DNA of 38,683 bases, from positions 1 through 38,683 of the forward strand of contig CAMHIV010000004.1 of assembly GCA_946185185.1 (NCBI GenBank), written 5' to 3'. This document shows, piece by piece, positions 20,003 through 27,724 of this stretch. Made by a program: the position numbers and the translations under genes. The DNA comes from an uncultured Treponema sp. Lineage in GTDB: Bacteria; Spirochaetota; Spirochaetia; Treponematales; Treponemataceae. The notes under the pieces are model-generated. The model was given only the letters and a program-made list of their open reading frames with translations. It was not told where the DNA came from and did not search any database. How positions within the stretch are numbered: position 1 is the first letter of the stretch; every line of letters begins with the position of its first letter.

Positions 20003-20875
20003 CTATTTAATTACCTTTCTAAGTTCGTATTCAAGAATGTCTGTTGCGCCAAGAGTGCGGAGTTTTGGCAAAAGTGTTGGAACTTCACTCTTTTTAACAG
20101 CGATTTTTACAGCATAACCATCGTCGCCGAACAATGGAGAAACTGTCGGGCTTTTCATAGAAGGAATACCCTTTATCAATGCATCAAAGTTTGACTTAGA
20201 AACATTCATTTCCAGCATTACACGGCTGCGGGCTGCAAGAACGGCTTCAAAAAGCATTTTAAGTTCCATGATTTTCTGCTTTTTTTCAGGATCTGCCATA
20301 GCAGCCTTTGAAGCGTACATTCTTGTTGAAGATTCCATCAATGTGTCTACAATCTTAAGGCGGTTAGCGCGCAAAGAAGAACCTGTAGAAGTATTATCGA
20401 TAAGAATCTGAGCTAATGCTTCATCTGTATCCTGAACAAATCCTTCACTTGTTCCCCAGGTGCGGAAAATTGTTCCGTCAATTTTTTTGCTTTCAATGTA
20501 TTTTTTTGTAAGAGCCTGATATTCAGTTGCGATTGTAACTTTTTCTTTCAAAAGTGCATCGTAATCTTTTGTTTCAGGAATTGCTGCAACAATGCGAACA
20601 GGGTCAAAACCAAGGTCCATAATTTCTTCAACCTGATCCTGAACACCATTTTCATAAACCCAGTCTTTTCCACTGAATCCAACATCAGCTTTGTTCTGAG
20701 CAAGCAATGCACTTGTAATCTGTGGTTTTACAACCTGAAATGCCAAATCTTCCTGATTTGTTGTCGGAAAATAAGTTCTGTCTGGAAGATGGATAGAAAT
20801 GCCAACATCGTTTAAAAGTTCATAAACCGATTCATAAATGCGGCCTTTTGCGAGAAGAATCTTAAGTTTTTCCAT
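20003..20875 (-). CDS. hisG: ATP phosphoribosyltransferase (HisG, long form)
   Basis: 290 aa. 'LKILLAKGRIYESVYELLNDVGI', 'KADVGFSGKDWVYENG', C-terminal regulatory-domain-like extension. Confidence 0.88.
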   Translation of the reverse strand: MEKLKILLAKGRIYESVYELLNDVGISIHLPDRTYFPTTNQEDLAFQVVKPQITSALLAQNKADVGFSGKDWVYENGVQDQVEEIMDLGFDPVRIVAAIPETKDYDALLKEKVTIATEYQALTKKYIESKKIDGTIFRTWGTSEGFVQDTDEALAQILIDNTSTGSSLRANRLKIVDTLMESSTRMYASKAAMADPEKKQKIMELKMLFEAVLAARSRVMLEMNVSKSNFDALIKGIPSMKSPTVSPLFGDDGYAVKIAVKKSEVPTLLPKLRTLGATDILEYELRKVIK

Positions 20876-20889
20876 CTTGTAACTCCAGT

Positions 20890-20901
20890 GCGTTTAAACG
20901 C
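20890..20901. promoter_or_regulatory. 12-bp perfect palindrome GCGTTTAAACGC in the hisG leader
   Basis: Perfect palindrome about 15 nt upstream of the hisG start codon; no larger feature explains it. Confidence 0.35.
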
Positions 20902-20961
20902 GATTTTTATTTTCTACAATATACTAAAAAAACACACTGAATTCAACGACTGTACACATAC

Positions 20962-22491
20962 TTACTTGGCACAGGCTTTTTTCAAAATCTCTATCAAATC
21001 GGCATAATCTTTTTTCAGATTTTCCTTTGATTCGCAAACCATTACTTCAACTTCATTGTGAAAAAGCCGGTCCTTTGCTGTAATCGGCATGTAATTTACA
21101 TCACTGTGAATGTAATAATGCTCAATACAACCAAGCGGAAGAATATAAACCCGCGCACTTTCGATTGCAGCAAGAATATACCAGGTTGCATTTATGATGA
21201 GCGGAATAGTTCTTGCCAGCGGAATCGGGAGAATATCCTTGAGCTTGTGATTTAAACGCAGGATTCCCATAAGAACAACCGCTTTGAATGTATCAAGGCC
21301 TTCAGGTTTTTCATACTTATCGTAAAGAGCACGCAATTTTTCTATAAAAATATCAATTTCGGGACTTATCGAAAAATCGATTTCACAGACTGCTTTACCA
21401 ACGGCAACAATATAGGATTCCAGTCTGTAGATTAATTTTTCCAAGGTAACCGGCGTTTCCATTTCTCTTCGGGTAAAAAGCATTCTGTAAAAAGGCTGCT
21501 GCTTTTCATTCTGTTTTTCAAGCCAGGAAAGAACTCTTTCATCATCACAGACAACATCCCTCAATTTTCCTGCAAACAATGAATCCAGATCCGTAATAAT
21601 TCTACCGTCAGTGCCTAAGAGCGAACAAACCTTAAAGAAGACACCAAGCTCATCCTTTCCGCCAACATCGATTACACCCGTTCCAGCCGTTCCATAGTGA
21701 CTTTCCACACAATCCAGCAGATTTGTAAACATCTGCTGATCCGTATAACCTTCTACAAAAATCTGATTATCACTGAAGAAAAACTGCTTGTGATAAGTGT
21801 TAAAGCGCGGAAGAAAACGGCGGAAAAGAATTTCATCCTTTTCACTCAATTCATCGATACTCGTAGGCAGGCGGTTTACATGACAAACCACAACGCCAAT
21901 CAAATCATCTGCAAAACGCAAATCAATAAAATACGGAGAATGTGTTATCAAAAAGAAAATACGTTTTGGATCTTCGGCGGCAACCTTACGGATTTCGTTC
22001 ATAAAAAACGACTGAAACTGCGGATGAAGATGAAGTTCCGGCTCATCCAAAATCAATACATCAGATTTTAAACCGTATAGTGCGACTAGAAGGGTAAGAA
22101 TTTCTTTTAAGCCGTGACACTCGCCTTCCTGAAAACTGTATTCTACTCCCCAGGCTTTGTTCACAACCATTGGAACAACAGAACCATCCGGTCGCTGTTC
22201 AAAGCGAATCATTTTTCCAAACATATTGGAAAGAACCTGTTCAATTTTTTCGCGAATTTCAGAATCTTCTTTAAGTTTTAAAAGAAGTTCATCCTGATTC
22301 GCCCGTTCCGAACGCAAAAAATTTACCTGAAACCCTTTCTGCTCAAACTGTTCTGCAACGGCTTCTGCAAGCAGGGTTTTTCCGGAACCGTTCGGTCCAA
22401 CGATAATATTAACCTGATTCCAGTTATTCTTTTTGAATACAGCTCTTCCCCATAAAAATGGCAGCTTAACTCTAGTTTCAACTTCGAACAT
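20962..22491 (-). CDS. OLD-like AAA ATPase with C-terminal TOPRIM-type domain
   Basis: 509 aa. Walker A 'VGPNGSGKTLLAEAV', Walker B 'DVLILDEPELHLHPQ', TOPRIM-like 'FVEGYTDQQM', 'VGGKDEL' and 'IITDLDSL'. Confidence 0.85.
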   Translation of the reverse strand: MFEVETRVKLPFLWGRAVFKKNNWNQVNIIVGPNGSGKTLLAEAVAEQFEQKGFQVNFLRSERANQDELLLKLKEDSEIREKIEQVLSNMFGKMIRFEQRPDGSVVPMVVNKAWGVEYSFQEGECHGLKEILTLLVALYGLKSDVLILDEPELHLHPQFQSFFMNEIRKVAAEDPKRIFFLITHSPYFIDLRFADDLIGVVVCHVNRLPTSIDELSEKDEILFRRFLPRFNTYHKQFFFSDNQIFVEGYTDQQMFTNLLDCVESHYGTAGTGVIDVGGKDELGVFFKVCSLLGTDGRIITDLDSLFAGKLRDVVCDDERVLSWLEKQNEKQQPFYRMLFTRREMETPVTLEKLIYRLESYIVAVGKAVCEIDFSISPEIDIFIEKLRALYDKYEKPEGLDTFKAVVLMGILRLNHKLKDILPIPLARTIPLIINATWYILAAIESARVYILPLGCIEHYYIHSDVNYMPITAKDRLFHNEVEVMVCESKENLKKDYADLIEILKKACAK

Positions 22492-22494
22492 AGG

Positions 22495-24615
22495 CTAGTC
22501 CTTTCGTCTTACTTCGAATTCTATCTTCGGATTTTTTACAACCGAATCCGCCCGCTTTTTATATTTTTTATAAAGATATTCCTGCGCCCTGAAAGGCTTT
22601 GCATCTTTTGCTGTTTCAATTTGAGCCCACTGACCATTTTCCTTAAGTTCAAGAGCATTTTCTGTATCCTTAAAATAAACTTCAAGGATTTCTTTTACTT
22701 CCTCAAACACTTTTGAATCAAGAATCGGGAACATAAGTTCAATGCGGCGGTCAAGATTTCTAGACATCCAGTCTGCACTGGAAAGATACAATTCTTCATC
22801 GCCGTCATTCTGGAAATAGAAAATGCGTGAATGCTCAAGATATCGGTCGACAATAGAAACAACGCGGATGTTTTCGCTAAGCCCCGAAATTCCTGGAACC
22901 AGCATACAAACTCCACGGATATTCAAAAGAACCTTTACACCTGCCTGACTTGCTTTGTACAGGGCTTCAATAATTTCTTCGTGAGTAAGAGCGTTCATCT
23001 TTGCCATGATAAGTCCCGGATGCTCCGGCGTACTGCGTTCAATTTCACGCTGAATCATAGAAAGAAGTTTTGTTTTTAAAGTAACCGGTGCCATTCCCAG
23101 CTGCTTCATGGACTGCAAGGTTGAATAACCCGTTACAAGGTTAAAGAAAAGACTTGCATCGTTTACAATTTCATAATTTGAAGTAAACAGAGAAAGATCC
23201 GAATAAATCTTTGCGGTCTTTGGATTATAATTTCCGGTTGCAAGATGCGCATAGCGTCTGATAGAACCATTTTCGCGGCGCATAACCATTATAATCTTTG
23301 CATGAACCTTTAAATTTACAAGCCCATAAATTACCGTTACACCTGCGTTTTCCAGCTGATGGGCGCGGGCAATATTTCGTTCTTCGTCAAAACGAGCTTT
23401 TAATTCTACAAGAACAACAACCTGCTTTCCTTTTCGCGCAGCACGTTCCAAAGCCGCAACAATAGGAGAATCCGTACCAGTTCTGTACAAAGTCATTTTT
23501 ATTGCAAGAACTTTAGGGTCGTCAGCCGCATCATTTATGAATTTTACTACAGGTTCATAAGATTCATACGGAACGTGCAAAAGAACATCGTGCTGCTTAA
23601 TAGTGTCCCAGTAAGGTTCATCTTCCGGCAGAGAATCAGGGTAATATTTTTCCCATTCAGGGAAGCTCATTTTTCCGTCATCAATTTCCCGCAGGCCCAT
23701 TAAAACACCTGGATTTACGATATCTTCGACCTTGTATACATCGTCATCCTCAAGTTCAAGTTTTTCCATCAAAAAGCGGGTAATTTTTTCACTGGTCTGA
23801 TTACAAGTCATCTGAACCGGAAATGAACTTTGTCTTTGAACGAGAACTTTTTCCATCTCGTTTACAAAATCCCTTCCGGATTCTTCATCAACTGCAAAAT
23901 CAGCATCCCGGGCAATTTTAAAAATCAATGTTTCTTCAACTGCAAAACCAGGGAAAAGCTGAGTTCCGTACTGAGTAATAATTTCTTCGATAAGTGCAAA
24001 ATCTTTTCTGCCGCTTTCACTTGGAAGCCACAAAATCTGCGGAATTCCAGAAGGAATTTGAACAAGCGAAATTCGATCTTCTTCGTCGCTTCCCTTTAAA
24101 ATTTCATTTGCATTTCGAATACCTGAAATCGGTTTTAAAAGGAAAGCCGCATACAGAGAAAGATTTCCGATGTGAGGAAAAGGTTCTGTATCTGTTCGAA
24201 GCGGCGTTAAAAGCGGGAATAATTCCGAAAGGAAGAAATTCAGAGCATAATCACTTTGCGACGCCGAAAAATCAGCCGGTTTTACATAGCAGATATTTTC
24301 TTTTGCGAGACTTGGCAAAATATCGTTTTTAAGGCAGTTATGCTGCTCCCGAATCAAAAGATGAGATTTTGCAGAAATCTGCTTGAGCACCAGCTCCGGT
24401 GTAAGCCCCGAAACATCCTGCAATGAAGGAGAATTATCCAGCATTCGTTTTACAGAAGCTACACGAACCTGGAAAAATTCATCAAAATTCGAAGTTACAA
24501 TGGAAAGAAACTGAAGGCGTTCCAAAAGAGGATTTTCTTTTCTCAAGGCCTGATGCAATACACGACCGTTAAATTCTACCCAGGAAAGTTCTCTGTTAAA
24601 AAATCTTGATTCCAT
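22495..24615 (-). CDS. ppk1: Polyphosphate kinase 1
   Basis: 706 aa. 'FFNRELSWVEFNGRVLHQA', 'YAHLATGNYNPKTAKIYSDLSLFT'. Confidence 0.95.
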   Translation of the reverse strand: MESRFFNRELSWVEFNGRVLHQALRKENPLLERLQFLSIVTSNFDEFFQVRVASVKRMLDNSPSLQDVSGLTPELVLKQISAKSHLLIREQHNCLKNDILPSLAKENICYVKPADFSASQSDYALNFFLSELFPLLTPLRTDTEPFPHIGNLSLYAAFLLKPISGIRNANEILKGSDEEDRISLVQIPSGIPQILWLPSESGRKDFALIEEIITQYGTQLFPGFAVEETLIFKIARDADFAVDEESGRDFVNEMEKVLVQRQSSFPVQMTCNQTSEKITRFLMEKLELEDDDVYKVEDIVNPGVLMGLREIDDGKMSFPEWEKYYPDSLPEDEPYWDTIKQHDVLLHVPYESYEPVVKFINDAADDPKVLAIKMTLYRTGTDSPIVAALERAARKGKQVVVLVELKARFDEERNIARAHQLENAGVTVIYGLVNLKVHAKIIMVMRRENGSIRRYAHLATGNYNPKTAKIYSDLSLFTSNYEIVNDASLFFNLVTGYSTLQSMKQLGMAPVTLKTKLLSMIQREIERSTPEHPGLIMAKMNALTHEEIIEALYKASQAGVKVLLNIRGVCMLVPGISGLSENIRVVSIVDRYLEHSRIFYFQNDGDEELYLSSADWMSRNLDRRIELMFPILDSKVFEEVKEILEVYFKDTENALELKENGQWAQIETAKDAKPFRAQEYLYKKYKKRADSVVKNPKIEFEVRRKD

Positions 24616-24629
24616 TCTCTCCCTCCAAT

Positions 24630-26159
24630 CTACGCCAAAATAATCTTGTAGCCAAATACTGACTCAAAAAGCTCACCCTTTTCTTCAAGGGCAAAACGTT
24701 CCAAAGCAAGATTTTTTATTCCCGGCGTACTAATCACCAGACTGTCGCCCTTTAACTTAATATTCAAATCCGAAAGAACACGCCCGTGACTTCTATCCAA
24801 AGCATCCGCTATTCGCAAAATTGCGGTCAGCTTAAGAATCTGCATTCGGTCACTTCGCGGCAAAATCTGAAACTGTTCACTATCCTGTGGCTGCTGTTTA
24901 CCTCGATGATAACGGGCAATTGTTGCAACTATAATATTTTCAGTTCTAGTAAGCCCGAAAATTTCAGAATGGCGGATAATGTATTCTCCGTGTTCCTGAT
25001 GATTACTCATGTTGATGAAGTTTCCGATATCGTGCAAAATCGACGCAACTTCCAGAAGAAGCTTAGAACGTTCGTCGAGAGAAAGTTCATTTTCAAGGCT
25101 CGCATACAGCTTCAGTGCATTCTGGCGTACATGTTCGGCGTGAGCTTCATCGCCATGGTATTTTCTGAGCAGGTTTACAGAGCTTGCAATTATCTGCTCG
25201 TTAAATTCATTTTTAAGTTCTTCGCTAGGATTTTTTGTCTTGCTTATAATAAGACCATCACGAATATTTGTTTCCGGAACAATAATAGTCTTTACCTGGG
25301 AATGATGAATAAACATCTTGTAAATCAAAAGACTAAGCGGAAGTGTAAGCGCATCGTTGTAAGAAATTTTGAATCTGGCAACACATTCGTCTACTGAATA
25401 AGTCTGTATTTCATCTACAAACCGGTCAAAATCTTCCCTTTCGATTGCCCAAAGCCAGGTAGAAATTGGTTTACCAACATTGATTGCAGAAAGAGTTGCA
25501 TCCGAACCAACCGCGATAAACTGTTTTGTTTCCGAAATATTAAGTTCGCTTTCAAAAAGTCCTTTGGCGTTTATTGTATATTCTTCGACATACCGCTGAA
25601 TATCTTCGAGATTAGTTGTCTGACCACGCATTTTTGGCGCAAGTCGAACGGTTCCCAAATGCAAACTATGAGCACCGGCCATTTTACCGTTTTTCATAAG
25701 CATAACTTCGGTTGAACCGCCGTTTACTTCCAGAATAACGGCATCTTCAAAATGGAATGTCCGATTTTCATCCTGCAGACATTCGGTAACTGCAAGATAC
25801 ATAAGACGGTTTTCTTCAATTCCGTCGATTACTTTAACTCTGAATCCGGTTGAAGAAAAAATCTTATCCATTACCGGATCTTTATTACTGGCTTCACGGA
25901 AAGCGGAAGTGGCAATTACATTTGTTTGTTCAGGAGTGATTCCCCAGCCGGCAAGCTGTTCCTTGTATCGCTGGAGAATATGAAGGCATTGAGATTGGGT
26001 TTCGCGTGCTATCGTACCAACTGTAAAAACATCGCGTCCGAGAGGAACAGGCATTTCAGAACGGTCAAGAACATTTCTCTTTCGGTCTTCTGTAAATTCT
26101 GCAACAAGCAGACGCACACCAGTAGAACCGATTTCAATAACAGCTTCTGGAGTAGCCAT
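24630..26159 (-). CDS. Ppx/GppA phosphatase with C-terminal HD domain
   Basis: 509 aa. 'VIEIGSTGVRLLVAEF', 'EVNGGSTEVMLM', 'LHDIGNFINMSNHQEHGEYII'. Confidence 0.92.
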   Translation of the reverse strand: MATPEAVIEIGSTGVRLLVAEFTEDRKRNVLDRSEMPVPLGRDVFTVGTIARETQSQCLHILQRYKEQLAGWGITPEQTNVIATSAFREASNKDPVMDKIFSSTGFRVKVIDGIEENRLMYLAVTECLQDENRTFHFEDAVILEVNGGSTEVMLMKNGKMAGAHSLHLGTVRLAPKMRGQTTNLEDIQRYVEEYTINAKGLFESELNISETKQFIAVGSDATLSAINVGKPISTWLWAIEREDFDRFVDEIQTYSVDECVARFKISYNDALTLPLSLLIYKMFIHHSQVKTIIVPETNIRDGLIISKTKNPSEELKNEFNEQIIASSVNLLRKYHGDEAHAEHVRQNALKLYASLENELSLDERSKLLLEVASILHDIGNFINMSNHQEHGEYIIRHSEIFGLTRTENIIVATIARYHRGKQQPQDSEQFQILPRSDRMQILKLTAILRIADALDRSHGRVLSDLNIKLKGDSLVISTPGIKNLALERFALEEKGELFESVFGYKIILA

Positions 26160-26189
26160 ATTTTCCTCCCCAAAACAAACGATGTTACA

Positions 26190-27620
26190 TTACAACTTAT
26201 CAATAAGCATAGAACACTTTCCGCTTGGGATTGGGAGTGTTTTCTTCTTTTGATCTATAATGTTGATTGTAAAGTAGTAAAGTTTTTCGCTTTCCATCTG
26301 GATTTCCCAGCCACGCGGACTCTTGTTACTCAAAATTGTAATAAGGTTGCGTTTGAGGGAAAGATTTTCGATTCCCATGATTTCGAGGTTTGGAATAATC
26401 CAGTCTACGGTCTTTCGTGGCAAACTGATAGAAAGGCCAATTACGTTTTCAATCATGAGTGCAATTGTAGAAAGCCCTGTTGCAGCAAGAAAATGTGCTC
26501 TTGGGAAAGTTGTAGAACCTTCCATTGTTGCCATTTGAGCACTTGCCGGTTTGTATGCTTCAAAAACATCGCCTTTCTGATTTTCGTCGGTAGGCATAAG
26601 ACCTTCCAAAACGAAATAAAGGTGACGGATTGAACATTCGCGTGCAAGTTCGTATTTCTGATACTTTTCAAGACCTTTTACAATAATAAAGTTGAACATC
26701 GGGAAAACGCTTCCGCAGAACCCTTCGCCATTTTCGCTGAATTTTGCGCTGTCAGCAGAAAGTGATGGGAACGGATGTTCTGTTCCAAAGGTAGCCGGAT
26801 TCATAAGATGAGCAATCAAAGTTTCTGATTTGTCGGCACTTGGAATTTCAGCAAGAAGTGGCCAGAAACCGGCAATTGTTTTTTCCGGAAGCCTATTCAT
26901 ATCTTTGTCGAGATCGTGATAGAAACCTGTATCGTTATCCCACATCATCGAATTGATTCGAGTTTTCAAAGAGAAGTAGTTACGACGATACTGGAAGCTG
27001 AGTTCCTTGTCATTTAAAATATCTCCAAGGGCAGACATGTGCGCACAGTTGATTGCCATACAAGCGTTAAAATCAACCGGATAACATGTTCCTTCACGAG
27101 GAGCATTAAACATTGTACTTGCTGTTGCAGGAACTGCATAAAGTCCGTTTTCCTGCTTAAACGTAGCATCAATCCAGGAAATATACTTCTGCAAAACAGG
27201 CATTATTTCCTTGATGCGTTTTTTATTAGCTGATTTATGATAAAGATTGAACTCTGCCCATGCAAACAATGGAAGTCCAATTCCTTCCGGATTGTCTGAT
27301 GAAAGTATCGGTTCATTTGTCTTTGTGTCGTATCTCCACCGAATTGCCCCGTTTTCTTCCTGCTGCTTGTAAAAATAATCGATGTTCAAATTTGCATCGT
27401 AATTCCTGTTGGAATAAACTAGAAAGAATGAGGACAAAATAGATTCAAACTGGTCTATGACTAACTTATCTCCCTCTGGATACATAAAATAACCGTCAGC
27501 AGTTTTTTCTCCTGTCTTCGGGTTGAGCCAATAATCCGATAGCATAGTCCAAGTTTTGTTGTAAATGTCTACAAAATCCTGATCATAGAAGTGGATTTTT
27601 GGAAAGTCGTGTTTGTTCAC
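26190..27620 (-). CDS. Trehalase/MGH1-like (alpha/alpha)6-barrel glycoside hydrolase
   Basis: 476 aa. 'GIGLPLFAWAEFNLYHKSANK', 'YPVDFNACMAINCAHMSALGDIL' and 'MMWDNDTGFYHDLD', characteristic of GH37/GH63-like barrels. Confidence 0.7.
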   Translation of the reverse strand: MNKHDFPKIHFYDQDFVDIYNKTWTMLSDYWLNPKTGEKTADGYFMYPEGDKLVIDQFESILSSFFLVYSNRNYDANLNIDYFYKQQEENGAIRWRYDTKTNEPILSSDNPEGIGLPLFAWAEFNLYHKSANKKRIKEIMPVLQKYISWIDATFKQENGLYAVPATASTMFNAPREGTCYPVDFNACMAINCAHMSALGDILNDKELSFQYRRNYFSLKTRINSMMWDNDTGFYHDLDKDMNRLPEKTIAGFWPLLAEIPSADKSETLIAHLMNPATFGTEHPFPSLSADSAKFSENGEGFCGSVFPMFNFIIVKGLEKYQKYELARECSIRHLYFVLEGLMPTDENQKGDVFEAYKPASAQMATMEGSTTFPRAHFLAATGLSTIALMIENVIGLSISLPRKTVDWIIPNLEIMGIENLSLKRNLITILSNKSPRGWEIQMESEKLYYFTINIIDQKKKTLPIPSGKCSMLIDKL

Positions 27621-27724
27621 AAAAACTCCTAAAATTTCTATTGCGCATAGAGCAACAATTTTATCTAGTATATCACATTTTCAATTAAAACGGTATAATT
27701 TTCAAACATTTTAGGAGATTTTCT

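Noticed and set aside
27621-27724. TTGCgcatagaGCAA inverted repeat in the divergent GH/GatB-fusion promoter region
   Set aside because: The arms are only 4 bp and could easily occur by chance.
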